The notes: generated by a model from the letters alone, not told the origin. Positions 1-6,585 are shown, numbered from the stretch's first letter. The stretch is 9,355 bases of DNA from Actinomycetes bacterium (GCA_022600695.1 JAHZJY010000149.1:1-9355); one strand, 5' to 3'. Numbers and translations: made by a program.

Positions 1-1
1 C

Positions 2-415
2 GTCCCCGCCATCGGGCCGGGGCACGCTGCCGCCTCGATCAACCACCTGGCCCGCGGCTGCGATATCCGCCCGTTGATGCTCGAGGCCGCTGCCGACGGC
101 CGGGGCCCGGCCTTCCGGGTCTGGGTTCGTCCCCGGGAAGGTGCCGTCGATGAACTGTTCGCGCTGATGTGCGGTGATATCTCGCTGCCGGTTCCCTACG
201 CGGTGGGCCGACGGGGCTGGGCACCGACCGTCCAGCTCACCGCCTATCTGCGCGGCCTGCCGGCCGACGGCTGGCTGCGGGTGCTGTGCACCACGACCCA
301 GATCGGGCAGCACTGGTTCGACGAGGACCACACCGTCGTGGACAGCCTCGGGCGCATAGTTGTGCAAACTCGCCAGCTCGCGCTGGTACCCGCTGAACAG
401 GGCGGCTCTGGGTAG
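2..415 (+). CDS. Thioesterase-like (hot-dog) protein, C-terminal part, Rv0499-like
   Basis: The gene enters from the left edge, so only its last 137 residues are seen, read in frame from base 2 to the TAG at 413-415. The C-terminal half resembles the second hot-dog domain of TesB/4HBT_3-type acyl-CoA thioesterases: a 'QLTAYLRGLP..GWLRV' strand, then 'DEDHTVVDSLGRIVVQTRQLALVP', where the D-S-x-G-R-x-V-x-Q-x-R-Q stretch is the recurrent end of that fold. Its place directly before proC matches Rv0499 in M. tuberculosis. The likely role is hydrolysis or binding of an acyl thioester; the substrate is unknown. The stop lies 11 bases before the proC start, so the two may be co-transcribed. The frame is open to the window edge and the true start is outside. 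Confidence 0.75.
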   Translation, partial: VPAIGPGHAAASINHLARGCDIRPLMLEAAADGRGPAFRVWVRPREGAVDELFALMCGDISLPVPYAVGRRGWAPTVQLTAYLRGLPADGWLRVLCTTTQIGQHWFDEDHTVVDSLGRIVVQTRQLALVPAEQGGSG

Positions 416-426
416 GGTTTGTTTCC

Positions 427-1278
427 ATGGTCAGAATCGCGATCATCGGCGGCGGCAACATGGGCGAGGCTCTGCTGTCCGGGTTGCTCCGGGCCGGACG
501 TCCGGTGAAGGATCTGGTGGTCTCGGAGAAGGCCCCCGAACGCGCGGAGTATCTGGCGCAGACCTTTTCGGTGCAGGTTGCGTCACTGGCGGACGCGGTG
601 GCGAACGCCGGCTTCGTGATCCTGGCGGTCAAGCCCCCCGATCTCGATCCGGTCCTCGCCGACTTCGCCGCGGCTGCTGCCGAGGCCGAGGGTGACAGCG
701 CGGAGCAGGTTCTGGTCAGCGTCGTCGCCGGCATGACCACGGCGTACTACGAGGCGCGCCTGACCGCAGGGTCGCCGGTGATCCGGGTGATGCCGAACGC
801 TCCGGTACTGGTGGGAGCCGGTGTCAGCGCCCTGGCCGCGGGCCGGTTCGCTACCGCGGCTCAACTCGAGGAGGCCGCCGAGCTCTTCCGGTGCGTGGGC
901 ACGGCGCTGACCGTTCCGGAAAGTCAGATCGACGCCGTGACCGCGGTATCCGGATCCGGCCCGGCTTACTTCTTCCTGTTCCTCGAGGCGCTTGTCGATG
1001 CGGGGGTGGCCAATGGCCTCAACCGGGCGGTGGCCACCAACCTGGCCGTGCAGACCATGGCCGGGTCAGCGGAGATGATGATGGAACGGCTCGAGTCCAC
1101 AGTTGGCGATCGGCCGGACACCACTGCGGCGGAGTTACGTGCGCTGGTCACATCGCCGGGCGGAACAACGGCCGCTGGCCTGCATGAACTTGAGAGCGGG
1201 GGGTTGCGGACCGCGTTGGCCGACGCGGTGAGGGCCGCAAAAACCCGCGCTGAACAGCTCGGAACTACATCAGAGTAG
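427..1278 (+). CDS. proC: Pyrroline-5-carboxylate reductase
   Basis: A 283-residue protein of typical ProC length, catalysing the last step of proline synthesis: NAD(P)H-dependent reduction of 1-pyrroline-5-carboxylate in the cytoplasm. The N-terminal Rossmann fold shows the dinucleotide motif GGGNMGEAL (residues 8-16). VMPNAPVLVGAG (121-132) is the conserved MPN-P segment. SGSGPAY (175-181) with the following helix and TSPGGTTAAGL (242-252) form the C-terminal P5CR signature that builds the decameric active site. The ATG at 427 is preceded by a modest purine tract (GGTAGGG, about 9 bases upstream), and no other ATG, GTG or TTG lies just upstream in frame. Its neighbours, Rv0499-like before and the HTH gene after, match the mycobacterial proC locus. 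Confidence 0.97.
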   Translation: MVRIAIIGGGNMGEALLSGLLRAGRPVKDLVVSEKAPERAEYLAQTFSVQVASLADAVANAGFVILAVKPPDLDPVLADFAAAAAEAEGDSAEQVLVSVVAGMTTAYYEARLTAGSPVIRVMPNAPVLVGAGVSALAAGRFATAAQLEEAAELFRCVGTALTVPESQIDAVTAVSGSGPAYFFLFLEALVDAGVANGLNRAVATNLAVQTMAGSAEMMMERLESTVGDRPDTTAAELRALVTSPGGTTAAGLHELESGGLRTALADAVRAAKTRAEQLGTTSE

Positions 1279-1292
1279 TTTTAGAGATCTCT
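1263..1292 (+). other. Dyad-rich AT-richer patch over the proC stop
   Basis: AACTAC (1263-1268) and GTAGTT (1275-1280) form a 6-bp perfect inverted repeat with a 6-base loop spanning the proC stop, followed by T residues at 1279-1282. Immediately after lies AGAGATCTCT (1283-1292), a perfect 10-base palindrome. It could be a weak terminator for proC or a protein-binding site. The stem has only two G-C pairs, so termination is doubtful. Confidence 0.3.
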
Positions 1293-1336
1293 GGCAGATC
1301 AACAAACACCCGTCGCACTGACCCCACTAGCCACGC

Positions 1337-1342
1337 TATTCT
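1337..1342 (+). promoter_or_regulatory. Possible -10 element (TATTCT) for the HTH regulator gene
   Basis: TATTCT fits the mycobacterial SigA-type TANNNT consensus and lies in the 137-base gap between proC and the HTH gene. Initiation about 7 bases downstream would give a leader of roughly 65 bases holding the hairpins described below. No convincing -35 hexamer is seen at 17-18 bases upstream, which is common in mycobacteria. Confidence 0.4.
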
Positions 1343-1363
1343 CCTCCTGTAAGCACAGGTGGG

Positions 1364-1398
1364 GCCAGCGGTGGGGAAGCCGCTGGCACTGCCGTGCC
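1364..1398 (+). promoter_or_regulatory. Two overlapping alternative hairpins in the HTH-gene leader
   Basis: GCCAGCGG (1364-1371) pairs perfectly with CCGCTGGC (1380-1387), an 8-bp stem with the loop TGGGGAAG. A second stem, GGCAC (1385-1389) with GTGCC (1394-1398), has a 4-base loop. The two share bases 1385-1387 and so cannot both form completely. The purine-rich loop of the first resembles an anti-anti-SD sequence but is about 36 bases from the ATG. A regulatory function is inferred only from structure. Confidence 0.35.
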
Positions 1399-1415
1399 CG
1401 ACGGATTGGGTTGCG

Positions 1416-1682
1416 ATGACGTCTACGAACGGGCCATCGGCGCGGGATTCCACCAGCGGCAAATCGGCGCGCGGTGGTGGTGCCGCCGAAGGTCAGGCGG
1501 CCGGCACAACGCAATTCCTCACCGTCGCCGAGGTGGCAGCGCTGATGCGGGTCAGCAAGATGACGGTGTACCGACTGGTCCATAACGGCGAACTGCCGGC
1601 CGTTCGGGTGGGTCGTTCGTTCCGCGTCCACGCCAAGGCTGTGCATGAACTGCTGGAGACCTCCTATTTCGACGCCGGCTGA
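1416..1682 (+). CDS. Small excisionase-family helix-turn-helix DNA-binding protein (Rv0500A-like)
   Basis: An 88-residue protein. Residues about 1-32 are a low-complexity Gly/Ser/Ala tail. Residues about 34-77 are a MerR/Xis-type winged HTH (HTH_17, 'excisionase family'): 'LTVAEVAALMRVSKMTVYRLVHNGELPAVRVGRSFRVH', with the recognition helix VSKMTVYRLV and the wing GRSFRVH. It carries no integrase partner, so it is a stand-alone transcription factor and not a phage excisionase. It matches the mycobacterial gene between proC and the bS22 gene. I chose the ATG at 1416. A GTG at 1359 would add 19 residues that run through the leader hairpins, which is unlikely. Only a weak SD (GGATTGGG) precedes the ATG. 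The target genes cannot be read from the sequence. Confidence 0.88.
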   Translation: MTSTNGPSARDSTSGKSARGGGAAEGQAAGTTQFLTVAEVAALMRVSKMTVYRLVHNGELPAVRVGRSFRVHAKAVHELLETSYFDAG

Positions 1683-1721
1683 GATCCGCGACGCGGTTTC
1701 CGTTCGTCGTGCCCGCTTGGG

Positions 1722-1727
1722 TAAGGT
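1722..1727 (+). promoter_or_regulatory. Possible -10 element (TAAGGT) for the bS22 gene
   Basis: TAAGGT matches TANNNT and lies about 55 bases before the bS22 start. No good -35 is present at the usual spacing. A 6-bp hairpin, CCCGGC (1748-1753) with GCCGGG (1757-1762), would lie in the resulting leader. This is a weak call based on one hexamer. Confidence 0.27.
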
Positions 1728-1781
1728 GGGGTCCCGACACAGGCAGGCCCGGCAGGGCCGGGTACTTAGATAGCGGAGTTC

Positions 1782-1883
1782 ATGGGTTCAGTCATCAAGA
1801 AGCGGCGTAAGCGCATGTCGAAGAAGAAGCATCGCAAGCTGCTCCGGCGCACCCGGGTCCAGCGCAGAAAACTCGGTAAGTGA
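1782..1883 (+). CDS. Small ribosomal subunit protein bS22 (AURKAIP1/COX24-type, Rv0500B-like)
   Basis: A 33-residue peptide, ATG at 1782 to TGA at 1881-1883, beginning [19 protein letters not shown] and ending [12 protein letters not shown]. Well over half of its residues are Lys or Arg. This is the AURKAIP1/COX24 family, also found at the C-terminus of mitochondrial ribosomal proteins. In the mycobacterial 70S structures the same peptide was assigned as bS22, bound near the decoding region of 16S rRNA. It is preceded by GGAG (1775-1778), closer than usual to the ATG. Position between the HTH gene and galE2-like gene matches Rv0500B. Its small size makes it easy to miss in gene prediction. 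Identity is strong from sequence and context; the ribosomal role is taken from the family. Confidence 0.9.
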
Positions 1884-1889
1884 TCCGCG

Positions 1890-1916
1890 CCGCCGTGCCG
1901 GTTTCCGGTACGGCGG
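1890..1916 (+). terminator. Strong hairpin between bS22 and the GalE2-like gene
   Basis: CCGCCGTGCCGG (1890-1901) pairs with CCGGTACGGCGG (1905-1916) around a TTT loop: a 12-bp stem with a single G-U pair, starting 7 bases after the bS22 stop. There is no T-tract after it (GATAAGCTC follows), so it would be a tailless terminator of the type proposed for mycobacteria, or an RNA 3' end stabiliser. The next gene starts 15 bases later, so it could act as a partial attenuator that keeps bS22 mRNA more abundant than the downstream genes. Confidence 0.55.
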
Positions 1917-1930
1917 ATAAGCTCTGAGTC

Positions 1931-3037
1931 ATGGAATCCGGCGGCCCCGGCACCGACGTGCCGCACTACCCCAAGGTGGTGCTCGTCACCGGGGCGTGCC
2001 GTTTCCTGGGCGGGTACCTGACCGCCCGGCTGGCGCAGAATCCGCTGATCGACAAAGTCATCGCGGTCGACGCGATCGCGCCGAGCAAGGATCTGCAGCG
2101 CCGCATGGGTCGCGCCGAGTTCGTTCGTGCCGACATTCGAAACCCGTTCATCGCCAAGGTGATTCGCAACAGCGATGTCGATACTGTGGTGCACGCGGCG
2201 GCCGCCTCCTATGCTCCGCGCTCCGGTGGTCGAGCCACGCTCAAGGAACTCAACGTCATGGGGGCCATGCAGCTGTTCGCGGCCTGTCAGAAGGCGCCGC
2301 GGGTGCGGCGGGTGATCCTGAAGTCCACCTCGGAGATCTACGGGTCGGATCCGCATGATCCGGTGGTGCACACCGAGGACAGCAGCAGCCTCCGTCCGCT
2401 CGGTGAGGGTTTCGGCCATGACAGCCTCGATATCGAGGGCTACGCCCGCGGGTTGGGCCGGCGCCGGCCGGACATCTCGGTCACCATCCTGCGACTGGCC
2501 AATATGATCGGGCCGGCCATGGACACTGCGCTGGCGCGCTTTCTCTCCGGACCGCTGCTACTCACGGTGGTCGGCCGCGACGCCCGGCTGCAACTGCTGC
2601 ATGAGCAGGACGCGCTCGGGGCCTTGGAGTGGGCCACCATGGCGGGTCGGGCGGGCACCTTCAACGTCGGAGCCGACGGCATCGTCATGATGTCGCAGGC
2701 GATCCGGCGGGCCGGTCGGTTGTCGCTGCCGGTTCCGACCTTCTTGGTGCGGGCGACGGACTCGCTGGTCAAGGCGCGGATGAACAGTGAGGTCACCCGC
2801 GAACAGATGGACTACCTCCGGTACGGCCGGGTGATGGACATCACCCGGATGCGCACCGAACTGGGTTTCGAGCCGAAGTGGACGACGTTGGAGGCATTCG
2901 ACGATTTCGTGCTGGGCCGGGGCCTCAAGCCGATCATCGACCCGGACTGGGTACGCTCGGCGGAGGGTCGCGCGCTGGCGCTGGCGCAACGATGGGGTGG
3001 GTCAGCTGTGGGGCAAGGGGGTAGCAGTGGCCGGTGA
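1931..3037 (+). CDS. galE2: NAD-dependent epimerase/dehydratase family protein (GalE2/Rv0501-like)
   Basis: A 368-residue extended SDR-type protein. The NAD-binding glycine-rich loop is TGACRFLGG (20-28), followed by an acidic end of beta-2 (AVDAIAP, 45-51) and the VRADIR segment (65-70) expected to contact adenine. VVHAAAASYAP (86-96) and KSTSEIYGSD (131-140) match SDR strands 4 and 5. At the position where the catalytic YxxxK is expected the sequence reads GYARGLGRR (170-178): the Tyr is present but the Lys is not. UDP-glucose epimerase activity is therefore not assured and the 'galE2' name is inherited from M. tuberculosis. It starts at ATG 1931, 15 bases after a strong hairpin, and its stop overlaps the start of the acyltransferase gene, suggesting translational coupling and a joint role in envelope lipid or glycan metabolism. 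Confidence 0.87.
   Translation: MESGGPGTDVPHYPKVVLVTGACRFLGGYLTARLAQNPLIDKVIAVDAIAPSKDLQRRMGRAEFVRADIRNPFIAKVIRNSDVDTVVHAAAASYAPRSGGRATLKELNVMGAMQLFAACQKAPRVRRVILKSTSEIYGSDPHDPVVHTEDSSSLRPLGEGFGHDSLDIEGYARGLGRRRPDISVTILRLANMIGPAMDTALARFLSGPLLLTVVGRDARLQLLHEQDALGALEWATMAGRAGTFNVGADGIVMMSQAIRRAGRLSLPVPTFLVRATDSLVKARMNSEVTREQMDYLRYGRVMDITRMRTELGFEPKWTTLEAFDDFVLGRGLKPIIDPDWVRSAEGRALALAQRWGGSAVGQGGSSGR
3015..3021 (+). promoter_or_regulatory. Ribosome binding site deciding the acyltransferase start
   Basis: AAGGGGG lies 5 bases before the GTG at 3027. An alternative in-frame GTG at 2997 would add 10 residues but has no comparable purine tract before it. This favours 3027, which gives an 11-base overlap with the end of the upstream gene. 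Confidence 0.6.
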
Positions 3038-4058
3038 TAAGGCGAAAGTCATTCCGCTGCATGCTGATCCGGGTCGTGCCGGTTCGCGAAACGGCCAGCG
3101 GGCCGCGTCCTCGCGTCGGCATCCCTCGGCAGCCCATCCGGGCGCCGATGCCGAACAGTTCGACGCCGTCATCCGGGAGTTCGACCGCCGGCGGGTCGGC
3201 GCCGATCCGGGTCCCGGCGACCTGGTGGCGCGTATCGCCGGGCTCGCCGACTTCCTGCGCAAGCGGTTGACCGGCGACTACTCCGTCGACGAATTCGGAT
3301 TCGACCCGCAGTACAACGACGCCGTCGTGCTGCCCGCCATGCGGTTCTTCTACGACAAGTGGTTCCGCGTCGAGGTCAGCGGTGTCGAGAACCTTCCCGA
3401 CAGCGGGGCCGGTCTGGTGGTCGCCAACCACGCCGGCACGCTGCCCTTCGACGGCCCGATGCTGGCGGTCGCCGTACATGATCACCATCCGGCCCACCGG
3501 AATCTACGCCTGCTGGCCGCCGACATGGTCTTCGATATGCCGGTCCTGGGCCCGGTCGCCCGCAAGGCGGGCCACACCATGGCTTGTAACGTCGACGCCA
3601 GTCGGCTGCTGTCCGGGGGCGAATTGACCGCTGTGTTCCCTGAGGGCTACAAGGGCTTGGGGAAACCGTTCCGCGACCGCTACAAGTTGCAGCGCTTCGG
3701 TCGCGGCGGCTTCGTCGCGGCGGCGCTGCGCGCCAAGGCGCCGATCATCCCGTGCTCGATCGTCGGCTCGGAGGAGATCTACCCGATGCTCGCCGATGTC
3801 AAGCTGCTGGCCAGGGTGCTGGGTGTGCCGTATTTTCCGATCACTCCATTGTTCCCGCTGATGGGTCCGGCCGGACTGGTACCGCTTCCGTCGAAATGGC
3901 ATATCGCCTTCGGCGCCCCCATCGAAACGGACGGCTACGACGAGTCCGCCGCCGAGGACCCGATGATCACCTTTGAGATCACCGACCAGGTGCGCGAGAC
4001 CATCCAGCAGACGTTGTTCGCCCTGCTGAGCCAGCGCCGCAATACCTTCCTCGGCTAG
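3027..4058 (+). CDS. PlsC/LPLAT (MGAT-like) acyltransferase, Rv0502-like
   Basis: A 343-residue protein from the GTG at 3027. After a basic, low-complexity N-terminus (1-40) and a helical linker (about 45-115) comes a lysophospholipid-acyltransferase fold. Block I is [10 protein letters not shown] (134-143), block III is FPEGYKG (204-210), and '[12 protein letters not shown]' (239-250) resembles block IV. The His-Asp spacing is H-x6-D, unlike the H-x4-D of classical PlsC, and fits the MGAT-like LPLAT branch. The expected reaction is transfer of an acyl chain from acyl-CoA or acyl-ACP to a glycerolipid-type hydroxyl at the membrane; the acceptor is unknown. It overlaps the SDR gene by 11 bases, so the two are probably translated together. 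Its TAG shares the CTAG with the convergent hadD stop. The alternative start at 2997 would give 353 residues. Confidence 0.87.
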   Translation: MAGDKAKVIPLHADPGRAGSRNGQRAASSRRHPSAAHPGADAEQFDAVIREFDRRRVGADPGPGDLVARIAGLADFLRKRLTGDYSVDEFGFDPQYNDAVVLPAMRFFYDKWFRVEVSGVENLPDSGAGLVVANHAGTLPFDGPMLAVAVHDHHPAHRNLRLLAADMVFDMPVLGPVARKAGHTMACNVDASRLLSGGELTAVFPEGYKGLGKPFRDRYKLQRFGRGGFVAAALRAKAPIIPCSIVGSEEIYPMLADVKLLARVLGVPYFPITPLFPLMGPAGLVPLPSKWHIAFGAPIETDGYDESAAEDPMITFEITDQVRETIQQTLFALLSQRRNTFLG

Positions 4059-4561
4059 GGCCGACGGCCCAGTGCCGCCGCCGCGATCGCGGCCACCTGG
4101 GCGTTGTCCTCTTCAGCTCCGGCGGACTCGCCGAACATCGTGACCAGGGTGGTCATCACCGGCTCGCCCGCCGCGTCGGTCACCTCGGTGCGCAGTGTGC
4201 TGATGACGGCGCCGAAGGACTCCACCACCGACTCCAGCCAGGAGTCGAAGTGCAACTTGTCACCGGCGATGATCGGCCGGTGATAGGTGATCTTCTGATC
4301 ACGGTGGATGACGCGGGCCAGGTTGATCCCGACATCGAAGTTGCGGAAGATGTCCAGCTGCACCTGGCGCCCGGGAATCGCGATGAAGGTCAGCGGCGCC
4401 ACCACATCCGGGTATCCGGCGGCCTGGGCCGCCTCCTCGCTGTAGTGCAGCGGGTCATCGGACTGGATCGCCGTCGCGTACTCTCGGATCTTCTCCCGCC
4501 CGACCAGGTAATAGTCCGGGTAGCGGTAATGCGTTCCGATGATGTCACTGGCGAAAGACAT
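4055..4561 (-). CDS. hadD: (3R)-hydroxyacyl-ACP dehydratase subunit HadD (MaoC-like N-terminal hot-dog)
   Basis: A 168-residue single hot-dog protein of the FAS1-type dehydratase/MaoC_dehydrat_N family, the same length class as HadA and HadC. Conserved stretches are the N-terminal '[13 protein letters not shown]' (20-32), the pseudo-active loop QSDDPLHY (33-40), 'VAPLTF' (54-59) and '[13 protein letters not shown]' (91-103). The hydratase-2 signature D-x-N-P-[LIV]-H is degenerate: Ser34 stands where the catalytic Asp is expected, though His39 remains. This fits a stabilising or substrate-binding subunit that pairs with a catalytic partner such as HadB. Rv0504c orthologs (HadD) are reported to act in FAS-II mycolic acid elongation. 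The ATG at 4561 is 48 bases after the MFS stop, so it may be the last gene of that unit. It ends convergently with the acyltransferase gene. Confidence 0.85.
   Translation of the reverse strand: MSFASDIIGTHYRYPDYYLVGREKIREYATAIQSDDPLHYSEEAAQAAGYPDVVAPLTFIAIPGRQVQLDIFRNFDVGINLARVIHRDQKITYHRPIIAGDKLHFDSWLESVVESFGAVISTLRTEVTDAAGEPVMTTLVTMFGESAGAEEDNAQVAAIAAAALGRRP
4058..4070. terminator. Short hairpin at the convergent gene ends
   Basis: GGGCC (4058-4062) and GGCCC (4066-4070) with a GAC loop begin at the last base of the acyltransferase stop codon and lie within the 3' end of hadD. Being symmetrical, it can form in either transcript. The stem is only 5 bp and no T-tract follows, so this is a weak terminator candidate. 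Confidence 0.28.
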
Positions 4562-4609
4562 TGCGGGAGCTTATCGCGTCGTAGCTGACCTCCGTGGCGC
4601 TGTGCGCCT

Positions 4610-5833
4610 TCATCGGGGGGGAGGCGCGGCGGCGGATGGGTCGTCCCGAGATCCGCCGGCAACCCGGGACTCCTGACGCAGGATCGCCACAAGGCAGAAC
4701 ACGGCGAGCACCCCGACGCCCAGGGCGAACAACGTCCCACTGGTGCGCAGCCCCCATGCCCGCGCGGCCAGGCCTGCGCCGATGACGGGTATGGAGAGCG
4801 CGACGTAGGAAACCATGAAGTAGGCGGATCCGACCTCGGCGCGACATTCGGCGGGCGTGCCGTCAGCCACGGCAGCCAAGCCGCGACTGAAGCTGATGCC
4901 CTGACCGACCCCGGACACCACCGAGGCCGCGATGAGTCCTGACAGCGACGAAAAGTGCAGTGCCGCAGCGAGAAGAATCATTCCGGCTACCAGGATGGCG
5001 CACCCCACCGCGACCGCTGTCCGGGGCGGAATGCGCACCGCGACGATCTGCGCCGCCGCTGAGGACGCGAGGATCGAGCCGGCGACCAGTCCGGCCAGCG
5101 CATGGTTGCCGATACCCATGACGTTGGCGACGAACGCCGGCGCCACCGCAGCGAACAATCCGGTGACGGCGAAGCCGGCGAAGGCGGCCAGCGCCGCGAT
5201 GACGAACACCGACCGTACCTGTGCGGGCACTGACAGCCGCTGTCGCCGGACCCGTCCGGTGCGGGTTGAGGTTTCCGGGACGATCAGCACCGCACCGGCG
5301 GCAAGGATGACCAGAACGATGTGCACGATGAACGGCAGTCGCAGCGGAGCCGGTGCGTACTGCACCAGCAGTCCGGCCAGAATCGGTCCGGCGCTCAGCC
5401 CGCCCATGTTGGCGATGGTGGCCACGGCAGGGGCGCGGCTGCGCCAGGTCGACGGTGCCGCTTCGATGACGGCCGCCGTCGCGGTCCCGGTGAACAGGCC
5501 GGCCGACAGCCCGGACAGCACGCGGCCGACCAGCAGCTGCGCCACGGTGTCGGCGGTCAGGAAGACCAGCGCGCTGACCAGGGCACATGCGGTACCGGCC
5601 AACAACACGGGCCGGCGCCCGATCGCGTCCGACCAGCTGCCGAAGAGCAGTAGCGACGCCAACACGCCGGTGGCGTAGGTCGCGTAGATCACCGTGGTTT
5701 CGGCCACCGCGAAGTGCAGTTCTTCGGAGTACAGCGCGTACATCGGGGTGGGCAGCGTGGTGCCGAGCATGATCGCGGCGAAGGCATAGGCCAGCAGCGC
5801 GAAACTGCCCCTGGAACCGGCTGTGCCGGTCAT
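4610..5833 (-). CDS. Major facilitator superfamily transporter
   Basis: A 407-residue protein of ordinary MFS size, with about 12 hydrophobic segments spread over residues 10-385. The loop 2-3 signature is GSWSDAIGRRPVLLAG (65-80), the classic motif A (G-x-x-x-D-x-x-G-R-R). 'GRVLSGLSAGLFTGTATAAVIE' (103-124) is TM4, with the conserved Arg of motif B, and 'GGLSAGPILAGLL' (144-156) matches motif C of drug/H+ antiporters. A basic loop (about 188-208) separates the halves. The start is the ATG at 5833, which overlaps the DUF2071 stop as ATGA; the frame stays open upstream to 6058 but that part lies inside the DUF2071 gene. No SD is evident, consistent with translational coupling. It is probably an exporter or importer of a small, possibly hydrophobic molecule linked to the two upstream genes. 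The C-terminal tail (388-407) is Pro/Ala/Ser-rich and cytoplasmic. Confidence 0.9.
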   Translation of the reverse strand: MTGTAGSRGSFALLAYAFAAIMLGTTLPTPMYALYSEELHFAVAETTVIYATYATGVLASLLLFGSWSDAIGRRPVLLAGTACALVSALVFLTADTVAQLLVGRVLSGLSAGLFTGTATAAVIEAAPSTWRSRAPAVATIANMGGLSAGPILAGLLVQYAPAPLRLPFIVHIVLVILAAGAVLIVPETSTRTGRVRRQRLSVPAQVRSVFVIAALAAFAGFAVTGLFAAVAPAFVANVMGIGNHALAGLVAGSILASSAAAQIVAVRIPPRTAVAVGCAILVAGMILLAAALHFSSLSGLIAASVVSGVGQGISFSRGLAAVADGTPAECRAEVGSAYFMVSYVALSIPVIGAGLAARAWGLRTSGTLFALGVGVLAVFCLVAILRQESRVAGGSRDDPSAAAPPPR

Positions 5834-6585
5834 CGAGAGCCAGGGACGATCGCAGGTCGACCGAAGCGGGTCCGGACGCCCGGCGAGAACAGTGCGCGCA
5901 GTGGCTCCCCGGCGGGCCGGACCCCGCTGGCGGGCAGCAGATCGTCGTCGAGTTCCCGGATTCGGGCCGCCCGCAACGGCCACGGATCGTGTTCGTTGGG
6001 CACCCACCAGGTGCGGCCGGCCCTGCGCGTGTGCGCTCCCCAGCGGGCCGTCAGCCACACCTCCAGCGGGGTGGGTTCGATGACCTCGCCGACCGTCACC
6101 GTCAGTCGACTCCGCAGTCCGCGCCGCGGCCAGCGACGCGTGCTGTCGTAGCTGACGGTGTCGCCGCTGCGGGTCATCCGCATCCGAGCCCAGGTGTAGG
6201 GCAAGCCCAGACCGATCCGGGTCAGCGGCACGACTGCCAGCCGACTGGCTTCCAGGGATCGGAACAGCACGCCGTGGCGTCCGGCATCGTCCAGCGAGTA
6301 GAGCCGGATATTGGTCTCCAGGAAGGTTCCGAAGTACGGCACCGGTGGTGAGATGCCCAGCCTGATCCCACTCATCCGGAAGGGCACCAGTGCCACGTAG
6401 GTCATTCCGTCGGCGAACACATCAGGTCGGGTACCGGCCGGGAACAGGTGTTCAACGGAGCGGGCTTGCACCGGCCAGTGGATGAAGGTCAGCTCACTCC
6501 ACCGCTGATCGAAGACGACCGGGGCGGGCAGCGGTGGCGGGGTGACCGGATACCCGCTCAGCGCCGAGGTCTCGCCGGCCGTTAC
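5830..6585 (-). CDS. DUF2071 (YqjF-like) family protein with an apparent non-standard start
   Basis: About 251 residues if translation begins at the methyltransferase end. DUF2071 hallmarks are all present: 'FDQRWSELTFIHWPV' near the N-terminus, 'MTYVALVPFRMSGIRLG', 'PYFGTFLETNIRLYSLD', 'GVLFRSLEASRLAVV', 'LPYTWARMRM', and a C-terminal 'GEVIEPTPLEVWLTARWG' strand. The family has no firmly assigned biochemical role. The first in-frame ATG, GTG or TTG is the GTG at 6471-6469, which would remove the conserved FDQRW...IHWP segment. A complete domain needs a start near 6585, where the codon is GTA, 7 bases after an AAAGG SD-like tract and overlapping the TAA of the upstream gene. A single A-to-G change would give the standard GTGA overlap. 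The stop overlaps the MFS start as ATGA. Function is unknown; linkage suggests work on the same compound as its neighbours. Confidence 0.82.
   Translation of the reverse strand, partial: VTAGETSALSGYPVTPPPLPAPVVFDQRWSELTFIHWPVQARSVEHLFPAGTRPDVFADGMTYVALVPFRMSGIRLGISPPVPYFGTFLETNIRLYSLDDAGRHGVLFRSLEASRLAVVPLTRIGLGLPYTWARMRMTRSGDTVSYDSTRRWPRRGLRSRLTVTVGEVIEPTPLEVWLTARWGAHTRRAGRTWWVPNEHDPWPLRAARIRELDDDLLPASGVRPAGEPLRALFSPGVRTRFGRPAIVPGSR

Noticed and set aside
1416..1682. Excisionase as a sign of a prophage or integrated element
   Set aside because: No integrase, attachment repeat or tRNA is nearby, and the gene sits at a conserved chromosomal place in mycobacteria. The family name only reflects the HTH fold.
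2558..2989. 143-codon - strand open frame inside the GalE2-like gene
   Set aside because: It is antisense to a clear SDR coding region and has an Arg/His/Pro-rich translation typical of shadow frames.
4610..6058. N-terminal extension of the MFS gene to 482 residues
   Set aside because: The first 75 residues would be Arg/Pro-rich and encoded within DUF2071. The ATG at 5833 overlaps the DUF2071 stop as ATGA and directly precedes TM1.
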